Positions 43,167 to 53,743 of a stretch of 64,000 nucleotides of DNA are shown here, piece after piece. A program made the position numbers and the translations under genes. Origin of the DNA: Bacillus methanolicus (GTDB lineage Bacteria; Bacillota; Bacilli; Bacillales; Cytobacillaceae); the NCBI RefSeq assembly GCF_008764295.1, contig NZ_VTQX01000012.1, positions 40,407-104,406 on the forward strand. Reading direction: 5' to 3'. Within the stretch, counting starts at the first letter, position 1, and each line of letters starts with the position of its first letter. The notes beneath the pieces are model-generated. The model was not told where the DNA came from. It did no database searches and saw nothing but the letters and a program-made list of their open reading frames with translations.

Positions 43167-43645
43167 ATCGCATTCCTCCATTAATTAACCCATTATATAA
43201 CGACGTTTAGACAAAACTGTATTGTACCATACTATTTTAATTTCAGCTATACTACCTTACCCGCTTTATCATACCATATTTATTACCTTGATGAGACTCA
43301 GGTAACCATGACCATTATTAAAACATTAGCTTTCTTAAACCGAATTGTTAATAAACTGAATGCGTGTAAAGCTTTGATTTCACACGACTTATCGTCATAC
43401 TGAAAGGTCTCCTGAACCGATGAAACGATGGCAGAAAACACGTTATCTCCTCTCGTTTCATCGGTTCAGGGAGAAAATAAACAAAATCATCACTGACATA
43501 TAACAGGGGCAGAACTTGTTAGAAACAATGTCCATATATCAGAGGTTAATTCCAAAGTGTCACCTTGTTATGCTTTCACAGCTTGAGCTCGAGGGAAGGT
43601 ATCATGGAAACCGCAACCACAAATTCAAACCCTATAACAAAAAAC
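43167..43645. other. long non-coding interval between psd and pepF
   Basis: No supportable gene. Apart from the inverted repeat listed at 43411-43470 and the pepF terminator on its right, I see nothing specific. Confidence 0.4.
43411..43470. repeat. 18-bp perfect inverted repeat with 24-nt spacer
   Basis: CCTGAACCGATGAAACGA (43411-43428) is the exact reverse complement of 43453-43470. There is no T-run on either side, so it is not a standard terminator. It could be a regulator site or a remnant of a palindromic element. Confidence 0.75.
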
Positions 43646-43665
43646 AGCACCCATCTCTGAGTGCT
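43646..43665 (-). terminator. terminator after pepF
   Basis: AGCAC and GTGCT pair across a 10-nt loop, and the minus strand continues GTTTTTTG. A weak stem, but placed 12 bp after the stop. Confidence 0.6.
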
Positions 43666-43677
43666 ATCTTTACTTCG

Positions 43678-45480
43678 TTATTTTCCTTCTGTCAATCGTA
43701 AAAATTCTTCAACATCATCGATGCAAAGTTGAACAGCTCTCTGCCAAAAATCAGGTTTTGTTAAATCGACATTTAGATGTTTAAGAGCCAAATCTTCCAC
43801 AGTCATTGAGGCTGTATCTTTTAATAAAGCAATATATCTTTCTTCGTACCCTCTCCCTTCTTCTAAAGCTTTCGCATAAATGCCTAATGAGAAGAGATAA
43901 CCGAAAGTGTACGGGAAATTGTAAAAAGGTACACCTGTAATGTAAAAGTGTAGCTTTGAAGCCCAGAATAAAGGATGGTATTCTTCAAGCGCTCCACCGT
44001 AAGCTTCTTTTTGCGCCTCTGTCATTAATTCATTTAAGCGCTCCACACTAACAGTACCCCCTTTTCTTTCTTCATAGAATCTTGTTTCAAAAAGAAAACG
44101 GGAATGGATATTCATCAAAAGAGCTACCGAACGTTGAATCTTATCTTCAAGAAGTGCAAGCTTCTCCTCTTCAGAGCTTGCATTTTTCACGGAAGCGTCT
44201 GCAACAATCATCTCTGCAAATGTGGACGCTGTCTCCGCAACATTCATCGCATAATGACGATTTAATGTATGTAAATCTCTCATTGCATATGTATGGAAGC
44301 CGTGTCCTAACTCATGAGCCAATGTGGAAACATTGGAGGGAGTGCCTGAATACGTCATAAAGATTCTTGACTGGCTGTCTTCAGGGAAATATGTATGGAA
44401 ACCACCAGGACTTTTTCCATCTCGATCCTCCGCCTCAATCCATCTCTCTTCAAATGCTTTTTTCGCAAATGTTGTCATTTCATCCCCAAATTTAGAGAAA
44501 TGCTCGAGGATGAACTTTGCCCCTTCTTGATATGAAATTTTGCTTTCAGCTTGGCCAAGTGGTGCATCCAAGTCATACCAACTTAATTTACCAAGACCAA
44601 GCAGCTTTGCTTTTCTCTCCAAGAATTTCACAAGAGGCATTTTATTATCTGCGATTACTTGCCACATCGCATCCAATGTTTCTTTTTTCATTCGATTAAT
44701 ATCAAGCGGTTCTTTCAGTACCTCTTCCCAATCTCGTTGCTTATACACATTTAAACGAAAACCAGCTAAATGATTTAATGTTTTTGCCAGATAAGTGGAT
44801 TTATCAGCCCAAGCGGTTTCCCAAGCTGCAAAGACATTCTTACGCACACTTCTGTCTGGGTTAGAAAATTTGTTTGCAGCTTGCCCTACTGACAACGCCT
44901 TGTTTGTTCCATCCTCATTCACATTTACTTTCATTGTACCGACAATGACATCATACATTTGACCCCAGCCATGATATCCATCAACACTTAAAGCATTAAT
45001 AAGTGTTTCCTCGCCCTTTGAAAGCCTTTCACTCGCTGAACGTCTTCCTTCAGATAAGACGAAAGAAAGCTCCTTTAAACGATCTTGGGCCACAATGCCA
45101 GTCCAGACATCATCATGAATCGTCGTTAACTTTTGGTTTAACTCTGTCAAAACAATTTGGAATTCAGCATTTAGACCCGTGACATTTCCTCTTAAAAGAG
45201 CAGCCTTTGAGTCCTCTGTATTTTGAGCTTGTAAACAACTTACAAATGCACCCGCTTGACGAACTTTTTTTGTGACGACTTCAAATCTATCAACGATTGC
45301 CTTTAAATCCATTGCATCTTCTCGCACCTCATTTTTCGGTTCCCAGTTCGAAACGAGCGCTTTAAATTCTGCAACGAGCTGCTTCGTTTCCTGCAAATGC
45401 TGCGCAAATTGGGGGGAGCCACTTCCTCCTTCAAAAAAAACATCTAAATCCCATACTTCTGAATATGTATTCGTCCCCAT
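43678..45480 (-). CDS. pepF: M3 family oligoendopeptidase F
   Basis: Cytoplasmic zinc metallopeptidase cleaving short peptides. The active-site HELGHGFH lies at about residue 385, and the M3 fold extends to the end. 600 residues. I start at ATG 45480 (MGTNTYSEVWDLD), 7 nt after GGAGG; the upstream ATG at 45495 lies on the ribosome site. It stands as a single gene. Confidence 0.94.
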   Translation of the reverse strand: MGTNTYSEVWDLDVFFEGGSGSPQFAQHLQETKQLVAEFKALVSNWEPKNEVREDAMDLKAIVDRFEVVTKKVRQAGAFVSCLQAQNTEDSKAALLRGNVTGLNAEFQIVLTELNQKLTTIHDDVWTGIVAQDRLKELSFVLSEGRRSASERLSKGEETLINALSVDGYHGWGQMYDVIVGTMKVNVNEDGTNKALSVGQAANKFSNPDRSVRKNVFAAWETAWADKSTYLAKTLNHLAGFRLNVYKQRDWEEVLKEPLDINRMKKETLDAMWQVIADNKMPLVKFLERKAKLLGLGKLSWYDLDAPLGQAESKISYQEGAKFILEHFSKFGDEMTTFAKKAFEERWIEAEDRDGKSPGGFHTYFPEDSQSRIFMTYSGTPSNVSTLAHELGHGFHTYAMRDLHTLNRHYAMNVAETASTFAEMIVADASVKNASSEEEKLALLEDKIQRSVALLMNIHSRFLFETRFYEERKGGTVSVERLNELMTEAQKEAYGGALEEYHPLFWASKLHFYITGVPFYNFPYTFGYLFSLGIYAKALEEGRGYEERYIALLKDTASMTVEDLALKHLNVDLTKPDFWQRAVQLCIDDVEEFLRLTEGK

Positions 45481-45648
45481 GTAATTTCCTCCCATTTATA
45501 AACACTAAATTAAAAAATTTATTTTTTTCAGAAATTTCTTTTTAGTATATCACAATATATTTCGTTAGTCTAAAGATTACTAGTGCCAAAATGGAAGCAG
45601 CAAGCATTTTGCCTACTGCTAAAAGATAGATAGTATTAACTTTCCGCC

Positions 45649-45804
45649 TTAACGATAGGACCCCCCGAAGTACCACCATCCAAAGAAAATTAATAAAAGG
45701 ACGAACAAAACAATCCATAACGCCGCCCAAGCACCACTTCCAGGATAGTATGGAGGTGGATAAGGGGATGGATATGCATAAGGACCAGGATATCCGTAAG
45801 CCAT
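45649..45804 (-). CDS. YjcZ-like small hydrophobic protein
   Basis: 51-residue protein starting MAYGYPGPYAYPSPYPPPYYPG, a Tyr/Pro/Gly-rich head. One membrane helix follows (AALWIVLFVLLLIFFGWWYFG). It resembles the YjcZ family of small sporulation-associated proteins found in spore coats, but the assignment is by composition only. Excellent ribosome site (AAGGAGGTTGTGAG). It lies close to sigK, which would fit late mother-cell expression. Confidence 0.7.
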   Translation of the reverse strand: MAYGYPGPYAYPSPYPPPYYPGSGAWAALWIVLFVLLLIFFGWWYFGGSYR

Positions 45805-46020
45805 CTCACAACCTCCTTTAATCAAGACTCCACTAAATCCTCTCTTCATAATCTATTCAACAGCCTGCCATCTGTATAGGCAACTGTCGATTTCTGTTCA
45901 AATGAGAAAATAGAAAGACTTTGAAATCATAAAAAATATCTTTATGGGACAGACAAAAACAAACACGCTTTTACATAGGTATTAGTTATAGGCGAATGTT
46001 ACATTAGCGGAGGTGCCAAT

Positions 46021-46740
46021 ATGTCTGGAATTTTGACTGCACTTGGAGTCTTAATTAAAGAGATTTTTTTTCTTGTCTCTTATGTAAAGAACAACGCCTT
46101 TCCTCAACCATTATCACCTGAAGATGAAAAAAAGTTTTTGCGTTTAATGGCTGAAGGAGATAGTCATGCTCGTAATATGCTAATCGAGCATAACTTACGA
46201 CTTGTAGCCCATATTGTTAAAAAATTTGAAAATACAGGTGAGGACTCAGAGGATTTGATTTCCATCGGTACGATCGGATTAATAAAAGCGATTGAGAGTT
46301 ATTCTGAGGGAAAAGGAACAAAGCTTGCCACCTATGCTGCTCGTTGTATTGAGAATGAGATTTTAATGCACTTGCGGGCTTTGAAAAAGACAAAAAAGGA
46401 TGTTTCCCTTCATGATCCGATTGGACAGGACAAAGAAGGGAATGAAATTTCTCTCATTGATGTATTAAAATCTGATTCAGAAGATGTCATCGACACCATT
46501 CAATTGAATATGGAATTGGAAAAGGTCAAGGAATATATTGATGTATTGGATGGTCGTGAACGGGAAGTGATTGTCGGCCGATTCGGTTTAGATTTAAAAA
46601 AGGAAAAAACACAGAGAGAAATCGCGAAAGAGCTTGGAATTTCCCGGAGTTATGTGTCCCGGATTGAAAAGCGTGCACTGATGAAGATGTTTCATGAATT
46701 TTATCGAGCGGAGAAAGAAAAACGGAAAGAAGGAAAATAA
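46021..46740 (+). CDS. sigK: RNA polymerase sporulation sigma factor SigK
   Basis: Late mother-cell sigma factor. The N-terminus (about 1-20, [18 protein letters not shown]) resembles the membrane-associated pro-sequence removed by SpoIVFB. Region 2 contains [26 protein letters not shown] in part, and region 4 [20 protein letters not shown]. The 239-residue gene is uninterrupted, unlike the skin-split gene of B. subtilis. Good ribosome site GCGGAGGTGCCAAT. It is the only plus-strand gene here, opposed to pepF and the MFS gene. Confidence 0.95.
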   Translation: MSGILTALGVLIKEIFFLVSYVKNNAFPQPLSPEDEKKFLRLMAEGDSHARNMLIEHNLRLVAHIVKKFENTGEDSEDLISIGTIGLIKAIESYSEGKGTKLATYAARCIENEILMHLRALKKTKKDVSLHDPIGQDKEGNEISLIDVLKSDSEDVIDTIQLNMELEKVKEYIDVLDGREREVIVGRFGLDLKKEKTQREIAKELGISRSYVSRIEKRALMKMFHEFYRAEKEKRKEGK

Positions 46741-46746
46741 AACATG

Positions 46747-46775
46747 TAGAAGCCGGTCTATAAATCCGGCTTCTA
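46747..46775 (+). terminator. intrinsic terminator after sigK
   Basis: TAGAAGCCGG and CCGGCTTCTA form a perfect 10-bp stem followed by TTTCATTTTT. Confidence 0.88.
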
Positions 46776-46885
46776 TTTCATTTTTCCAACCGATTCATTA
46801 GGATAAATTTTTAGAGATTTTTCTCTTTTATTTAGTTTCTACAGTTTGTAAGTTTTCTTATTATGAGCTTTTCTGGAAAAACCTC

Positions 46886-48094
46886 TTAAACTATACGATC
46901 ATTTGAGGCACCTAGACCAAATATAAACAGGAGAACACTGACCATTAGCAACAATAAGAGTGGAAGGTTCCAGCTAGCCGTAATGTCATGGAACAAACCA
47001 AACAAGGTCGGTCCTGTCGCTGCCAGCAAATACCCAACCGATTGAGACATACCGGATAAAGAAGCGGCATCGGAGGCATTTTTCGTCCGTAAACTCAAAA
47101 AGATCATAGCTAAACTGAACGCACATCCCCCAGCAATTCCTAATAAAATTGTCCATAACGAAATAAGTCTATTATCGCCGAAATAAAAACCACCTAATGA
47201 AACCAAAAACAGGAAAGCCATGATTAAAACGAGCACACGTTGGTTCTTCATGCGTCCTGCAACGATCGGCACAAAGAATGATACGGGGAGCGATGCCATT
47301 TGAAATAAAAAGAGCATCCAACCAGCGCTGTCCTCACTTAAGCCTCGACTTGTCATGATTTCAGGTAACCAAGCAATCAATACATAAAAAAGCAGTGACT
47401 GTAATCCCATAAAAAGTGTAATCGTCCAAGCCAGCGGTGAACGCCACAGACTTCGCCGAACCGACACACTGCTACTTGCCAGCCCCACTGAGGCTTGACT
47501 CACTCGAACTTGAGGTAGCCAAAATAGCGTGGCGATCAGAACGGGCAATCCCCAAATTCCAAGCGCGCCATTCCAACCTAAACCGAGATTGTGGGCAAGC
47601 GGGATACTCACACCCGATGCAATCGCACCGCATAAATCCATGGACACTGAATACATCCCTGTCATTAAACCGACTTTACGAGGAAAATCCCGTTTAATCA
47701 AACTTGGAATTAGCACGTTGCATACAGCAATCGCGAGTCCAAGCAAAATGATGCCAGCAAACATAGGAATGATTGCTGGCAACGTACGGATTGCGATACC
47801 AAACATTAACAATATCAATGCATATAGCATGATTCGCTCCATCCCGAAACGACGCGCTAAAATAGGCGCGAACGGTGAAAGAAACGCGAAAGCAAGCAAC
47901 GGCAATGTTGTAAGCAGGCCGGTCGCAGTATTTGACAACTCAAGCGATTCACGAATGGATCCGCTCAATGGGCCTACCGACGTTAACGGTGACCTCATCG
48001 TCAATGAAATAAGGACGACACCTATGATAATCGGCCATCCCAATGAGAACGACTGCTTTGAAGCAGTTAACTTTGCATCACTGTGTACAGTCAT
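46886..48094 (-). CDS. MFS transporter, CynX/NimT type
   Basis: Twelve-helix major facilitator transporter of 402 residues, related to cyanate and 2-nitroimidazole permeases. LTMRSPLTSVGPL near residue 30 is the family signature in the first loop. Substrate cannot be read from sequence. I start at ATG 48094 (MTVHSDAKLT) after GGAGAGGAGCAACC. It follows and slightly overlaps the frame-corrected end of the GntR regulator, which probably controls it. It is not part of the B. subtilis synteny in this stretch. Confidence 0.88.
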   Translation of the reverse strand: MTVHSDAKLTASKQSFSLGWPIIIGVVLISLTMRSPLTSVGPLSGSIRESLELSNTATGLLTTLPLLAFAFLSPFAPILARRFGMERIMLYALILLMFGIAIRTLPAIIPMFAGIILLGLAIAVCNVLIPSLIKRDFPRKVGLMTGMYSVSMDLCGAIASGVSIPLAHNLGLGWNGALGIWGLPVLIATLFWLPQVRVSQASVGLASSSVSVRRSLWRSPLAWTITLFMGLQSLLFYVLIAWLPEIMTSRGLSEDSAGWMLFLFQMASLPVSFFVPIVAGRMKNQRVLVLIMAFLFLVSLGGFYFGDNRLISLWTILLGIAGGCAFSLAMIFLSLRTKNASDAASLSGMSQSVGYLLAATGPTLFGLFHDITASWNLPLLLLLMVSVLLFIFGLGASNDRIV

Positions 48095-48786
48095 GGTTGC
48101 TCCTCTCCTGTTCTTCTGTGATAACATCTTTTGATTCCTGGATATAGCAATGAACAGCTTCTACAGCACGATCAGCGTCCTGGGTCGACAATCGCTTCGA
48201 CCAATTGACGATGTATTTCCAAGAAATCCGCTCCTGCTTCATAACGAGTCAAGCTTGTAATTGAATCTTGCAATGCTTCAGCAATGTGGCTGTATATTTC
48301 AATCAATATTTCATTATGAGACGCCTTGACGATTAATTGATGTAAATGTATATCAGCCGTTACAAAACGGTCAATATCATCTGACTTTGCCGCTTCCTCA
48401 CACCGTTCCAACTGAACAAGAAGTTCACGCGCCTCGCCGTTTGTTCTGCGCTGTGCAGCTAGATGAGCTCCCTCACGTTCGAGAGCATGTCTCACTTCTA
48501 ACGTTTGCAACGTATCCGAACGCATAATGCGTTTTTTCATCACGACACCTAAAGCACTTGAAGAGCAGACATAGGTTCCGTCACCTTGTTTCGTCTTCAA
48601 AAGTCCCGAATGTATTAATGCCCGAATGGCTTCCCTTAACGTATTTCGGCTAATATTCAACTCTTTCATTAACTCTGGCTCTGCTGGAATGCGCATCCCT
48701 ACTTCCCATTTACCAGATTCGATTAAACTTTCCATTTGTGATGCAACTTGCTCAACAAGCGTTTGCCGATTTGGTTTCTGAAGCAT
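48078..48786 (-). pseudogene. FadR/GntR-family regulator with a C-terminal frameshift
   Basis: The winged helix (LMKELNISRNTLREAIRALI, about 47-66) is intact. The FCD ligand domain runs with metal-type DIHLHQLIVKASH. The frame stops at 48172 after IVDPGR. Removing one C from a CCC run (48182-48184 on the plus strand) restores DADRAVEAVHCYIQESKD, the usual last helix including its His, ending at 48078 and overlapping the MFS start. It is either a real frameshift or a sequencing error. Start ATG 48786 after GGAGGAAAGATTC. Confidence 0.8.
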
Positions 48787-49121
48787 GAATCTTTCCTCCG
48801 ATATTAGCATTATAAAACATAGGATGTTTGGTTAATAGGTATACTATCATTCCTGTTACATTAAAACAACAAAAGGAAATAAACGCAGCTAAGAAGCGAG
48901 GAGAATTAATTTGTGATTTCTCCATACGCCTGAACAAAATTAAGCAATTCTGTATGCTCCAATAAGGAGAACGTGTTAATGGGATAGAAAGTGAATGTTA
49001 TTTTTGGAAGAATTGAAATCACCTCTAGTAAGTTGGATAGTGGCCTGCTAAGCCATCAAAGAAGGAAAACTTCAATTAATGAGGTTTTTCAGCTTCTTTT
49101 AGAGAAAAATCAAACCTCAAA
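48787..49121. other. non-coding interval with a hairpin element
   Basis: Contains the promoter region of the regulator at its left end. An imperfect hairpin lies at 49011-49077 (AATTGAA/TTCAATT, apex TGGC/GCCA), and a TGAGGTTT/AAACCTCA inverted repeat at 49080-49119. No gene is supportable. Confidence 0.45.
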
Positions 49122-49164
49122 AAAGTAGTGGTGAAAACTATTCGTCTTCACCACTACTTTTTTT
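49122..49164 (-). terminator. terminator ending the small-peptide cluster
   Basis: AGTAGTGGTGAA and TTCACCACTACT form a perfect 12-bp stem with A-runs and T-runs on both sides. It lies 25 bp past the last small frame and can act in both directions. Confidence 0.9.
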
Positions 49165-49188
49165 GTCTTTTCAGAAGTTTCTTCTTTT

Positions 49189-49272
49189 TTATTCCTCTGC
49201 AGTTGTCACTTCCGATATAATAATAAAACCGATTGTTCCACAGACGACAAAACCCATCACAATTGAAAACAT
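49189..49272 (-). CDS. 27-residue hydrophobic peptide, last frame of the yrzI cluster
   Basis: Reading frame MFSIVMGFVVCGTIGFIII then SEVTTAEE: one membrane-spanning stretch and an acidic tail. ATG is 6 nt after GGGGTG. No family recognised. It is the last frame before a strong terminator. Confidence 0.5.
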   Translation of the reverse strand: MFSIVMGFVVCGTIGFIIISEVTTAEE

Positions 49273-49361
49273 TTGCCACACCCCATATGATTCAAATATG
49301 TTGTTAATTTGAATTTACCATATTTATAACGTAATAACGTTGGGGGAATGTGAACATTCTG

Positions 49362-49433
49362 TTAAGGCAAACTATTTATTTTTCTTTTTATCCGCCTAAA
49401 TTCAAGGGTCAACAACAACACCTTTAAATACAT
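49362..49433 (-). CDS. 23-residue basic peptide in the yrzI cluster
   Basis: MYLKVLLLTLEFRRIKRKI followed by NSLP. The hydrophobic head plus basic stretch resembles the first part of the neighbouring YrzI (MTLNILFFTVTIKKRN). ATG after TTAGGAGTGAGCTT, a strong ribosome site. No family recognised beyond this resemblance. Confidence 0.5.
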   Translation of the reverse strand: MYLKVLLLTLEFRRIKRKINSLP

Positions 49434-49463
49434 AAGCTCACTCCTAACATTTTAGCCGTTTCG

Positions 49464-49526
49464 TTAGGTAGTATCCTTCTCCACCCAAAATACTCCATTT
49501 CTCCTTTGCATTAAAAACATCATCAT
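49464..49526 (-). CDS. 20-residue peptide in the yrzI cluster
   Basis: MMMFLMQRRNGVFWVEKDTT, with triple ATG after GAAAGGTGGGCATA. The spacing best fits the second ATG. No family recognised. Weakest of the set. Confidence 0.35.
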   Translation of the reverse strand: MMMFLMQRRNGVFWVEKDTT

Positions 49527-49562
49527 TATGCCCACCTTTCTATCATTTTTTTAGGATAAGTT

Positions 49563-49703
49563 TTAAAATAAGCGTTGAGCGTTCAATGCCCGTGTTTTTG
49601 CCTGTTCATATGCATCCATTGCCTGCTGGTCACGAATTGCTTCTTCAAGCGTCATGTTTCGTTTTTTGATTGTCACAGTAAAGAATAAAATATTAAGCGT
49701 CAT
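49563..49703 (-). CDS. yrzI: YrzI family small protein
   Basis: 46 residues starting MTLNILFFTVTIKKRNMTLE: a hydrophobic head, basic stretch, then a charged helix. This matches the YrzI family of small Bacillus proteins. Ribosome site AAAGGGGGTGATAGGT. It lies downstream of mccB, near its B. subtilis neighbourhood. In B. subtilis, yrzI is part of a transcript with several very short reading frames, one of which is a target of ribosome-dependent nuclease Rae1 (from memory). Function unknown. Confidence 0.8.
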   Translation of the reverse strand: MTLNILFFTVTIKKRNMTLEEAIRDQQAMDAYEQAKTRALNAQRLF

Positions 49704-49803
49704 ACCTATCACCCCCTTTAAATCCATTCATTAGCGATGGACTGAAACCATCGAGCATGCATTGATACGATGAAAGCTTCCTGTTATTTTGATTCTTCAT
49801 CAT
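49693..49803 (-). CDS. 36-residue frame overlapping the yrzI start
   Basis: MMKNQNNRKLSSYQCMLDGF and so on, ending GGDRYDA, with its stop inside the first codons of yrzI in another frame. AAGGAGGG lies 9 nt upstream of the ATG pair. The overlap suggests translational coupling to yrzI. No family recognised. Confidence 0.4.
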   Translation of the reverse strand: MMKNQNNRKLSSYQCMLDGFSPSLMNGFKGGDRYDA

Positions 49804-49852
49804 TATCAATACCCTCCTTCCACTTTACATAACCTTTTTTGGACACAAAAAT

Positions 49853-49914
49853 GCCGCAGAGCTTTCGAGCTGCGGCTAAAAAAGTGCATAAAAAGCCGCA
49901 GGACACAATTCTCC
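49853..49914 (-). terminator. tandem GCCGCAG hairpins with U-tracts
   Basis: Two hairpins in a row, both with GCCGCAG / CTGCGGC arms, one followed by TTTTT and the other by ATTTTT on the minus strand. They lie between the first peptide frame and the rest of the cluster, so they may release a short transcript or limit read-through. Arms can also pair across hairpins. Confidence 0.85.
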
Positions 49915-49950
49915 CTGCGGCATGAATGCTTATTTATAAAAGGTCATAAT

Positions 49951-50040
49951 TTAAGCGATCCATTCCTTATCGGTCGAATGTGAAAATAATGCATATGAAA
50001 TTGCAGATTCAATTAATAAAATTCCTTTAGACTTCATCAT
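49951..50040 (-). CDS. 29-residue peptide, first frame of the yrzI cluster
   Basis: MMKSKGILLIESAISYALFS followed by HSTDKEWIA. Very strong ribosome site (AAAAGGAGGTCGAAGAAA). It is the first frame after a near-consensus promoter and is followed by tandem hairpins. No family recognised. Confidence 0.5.
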   Translation of the reverse strand: MMKSKGILLIESAISYALFSHSTDKEWIA

Positions 50041-50081
50041 TTTCTTCGACCTCCTTTTAGAATATTTCGCTTCTAGTGGTA

Positions 50082-50110
50082 ATTATATCCACAATTTTAA
50101 TAATTGTAAA
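50082..50110 (-). promoter_or_regulatory. near-consensus sigma-A promoter of the small-peptide cluster
   Basis: Minus-strand TTTACA (50105-50110), a 17-bp spacer and perfect TATAAT (50082-50087), about 40 bp upstream of the first small frame. Confidence 0.85.
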
Positions 50111-50142
50111 CCTTTTTTTTGCCTATTTTATGAAACAGGCTT

Positions 50143-52207
<2,065 letters not shown>

Positions 52208-52337
52208 CCTTCTCACCCTTTATGAAAGGCTTTTTTCGCGAGCATAACTCTCCTTAAATCCACCAATATTAGGATAGCCAAAAGTGCCGCGTTAAAATAT
52301 TAATCCTTCCGGTTTTCGCAAATGTATAAATTTCTTT

Positions 52338-53039
52338 TTAGTTTTTCGCAATCGCCGCCACGATTTTAAGCACTAGTGTGGCAGAATTAACAGCAGCTTT
52401 TTCTAAAAATTGTTCAAATGACAGATCAGATTCCTTCCCTGCAATATCGGAAAGCGCCCGAATAATAACAAATGGTGTTCCAAACTGATAGGCCACTTGA
52501 GCAATCGCAGCTGCTTCCATCTCAACAGCTTGAAGATGAACAAATTTATCTTTAATTGCCTCAACGCGTTTCGGATCACTCATAAAAGAATCCCCTGTTG
52601 CAATCAAACCTGTTACAACTTGAACTTCATCGATTTCAGCCGCTGCCTTTTGCGCGATTTGAACTAATTCACCATTGGCTTCAAAAGCAGGCGGAAGCTG
52701 GGGAACTTGCCCGTATTCGTACCCAAAGGCAGTCACGTCGACATCATGATGACGAACCTCATCAGAAATGACAATATCACCAACATTTAGTTGAGGATGA
52801 AAACCTCCAGCAGATCCTGTATTGATAACGTAATCAGGCTTATATTTTACTAATAAAATCGATGTCGACATTGCCGCATTTACTTTGCCAATCCCTGAAC
52901 GAAGCAAAATAACCTTTTCACCAGCTATTTTACCTAGAGTAAATTCACATCCGGCAATTGTTTCTACGGTCCTATTCTCCATTTTCTCTCTTAATAGTGT
53001 AACCTCTTCCTCCATGGCTCCAATTATGGCAATTGTCAT
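52338..53039 (-). CDS. mtnN: 5'-methylthioadenosine/S-adenosylhomocysteine nucleosidase
   Basis: Splits MTA and SAH to adenine and the thioribose or ribosylhomocysteine. IGAMEEEV starts the protein, [10 protein letters not shown] is the ribose-binding loop near residue 74, and [11 protein letters not shown] near 170 holds the substrate Glu. ALSDIAG carries the catalytic Asp near 195. I choose ATG 53039, 6 nt after AGAGGT; 233 residues. Confidence 0.96.
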   Translation of the reverse strand: MTIAIIGAMEEEVTLLREKMENRTVETIAGCEFTLGKIAGEKVILLRSGIGKVNAAMSTSILLVKYKPDYVINTGSAGGFHPQLNVGDIVISDEVRHHDVDVTAFGYEYGQVPQLPPAFEANGELVQIAQKAAAEIDEVQVVTGLIATGDSFMSDPKRVEAIKDKFVHLQAVEMEAAAIAQVAYQFGTPFVIIRALSDIAGKESDLSFEQFLEKAAVNSATLVLKIVAAIAKN

Positions 53040-53054
53040 GTTCATACCTCTTTC

Positions 53055-53693
53055 TTATTTTTTTAATGCTTCCATAATCCAGACAAAATCATTCATTTTT
53101 TCAAAGGATACTGTAAAATGATTCTCCTCTAGCATCTCCTTTAAAATGGGAATGGTTGTATAATATTCCCGTTCCAGATCCTCTGCTAAATTGTGAAAGC
53201 CTTTTTCGCTAGCGTCTTTAATTGCCTGCTTATATGCTTCAACTGATTGATACATCGTATCCGCAAACACTATTTTACCACCTAATTCGAGGATGTTTCC
53301 ATAAGCAGCGATAGCTTCCGCTTTTTCTTTGTCTGTTAAATGGTGAAATGCATATGAACTGACAATGGATTGCACACTCTTTTTAAATTCAAAGCTTAGA
53401 AAATCGCCTTCTTTAATTTCTGCCCGATTTCCGATCTTTTCTTGTGCAAGCTTCCTCATGGCTGGAGAAGGTTCGAAAGCTGTAACCGTTCTCCCTCTTT
53501 TAAGCAATTCTTCTGTCAAATTTCCTGTACCAGGACCAAATTCAATAACATGCCCGAAAGTGCGTTTGGCTACCTCAGCTAAAATTGCTTCATAATGTCG
53601 AAAAACTTCTTTATATTCCAGATCATGGCCGGTTACTGTTTCATCATAGTGGTCAGCCCATTCTTCAAATAGCTCAATAAATTCTTTTCCCAT
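53055..53693 (-). CDS. yrrT: SAM-dependent methyltransferase YrrT
   Basis: Class I methyltransferase encoded first in the methionine-to-cysteine operon. It has GHVIEFGPGTGNLTEELL near residue 45 and AFEPSPAMRKLA near 68. Substrate unknown; it produces SAH that MtnN then removes. I choose ATG 53693 (MGKEFIELFEEWADHYD), 7 nt after GGAGAG; 212 residues. Confidence 0.92.
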   Translation of the reverse strand: MGKEFIELFEEWADHYDETVTGHDLEYKEVFRHYEAILAEVAKRTFGHVIEFGPGTGNLTEELLKRGRTVTAFEPSPAMRKLAQEKIGNRAEIKEGDFLSFEFKKSVQSIVSSYAFHHLTDKEKAEAIAAYGNILELGGKIVFADTMYQSVEAYKQAIKDASEKGFHNLAEDLEREYYTTIPILKEMLEENHFTVSFEKMNDFVWIMEALKK

Positions 53694-53722
53694 ATCTACA
53701 CTCTCCAAATTTGACATTTTAA

Positions 53723-53743
53723 ATTATAACAATTCCTATGAGT
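53723..53743 (-). promoter_or_regulatory. yrrT operon -10 box with candidate CymR site
   Basis: Minus-strand perfect TATAAT (53723-53728) lies about 30 bp upstream of the yrrT start, directly after CATAGGAATT (about 53730-53739). The latter resembles half of the CymR cysteine-repressor site known for this operon in B. subtilis. The -35 is poor. The CymR assignment is tentative. Confidence 0.4.

Noticed and set aside
47529..48134. 201-residue plus-strand frame
   Set aside because: Antisense to the MFS transporter, whose codon pattern and membrane helices are convincing.
50108..50142. GCCT/AGGC hairpin after mccB as a terminator
   Set aside because: A short 4-bp stem, and on the minus strand it is followed by A-residues rather than a U-tract.
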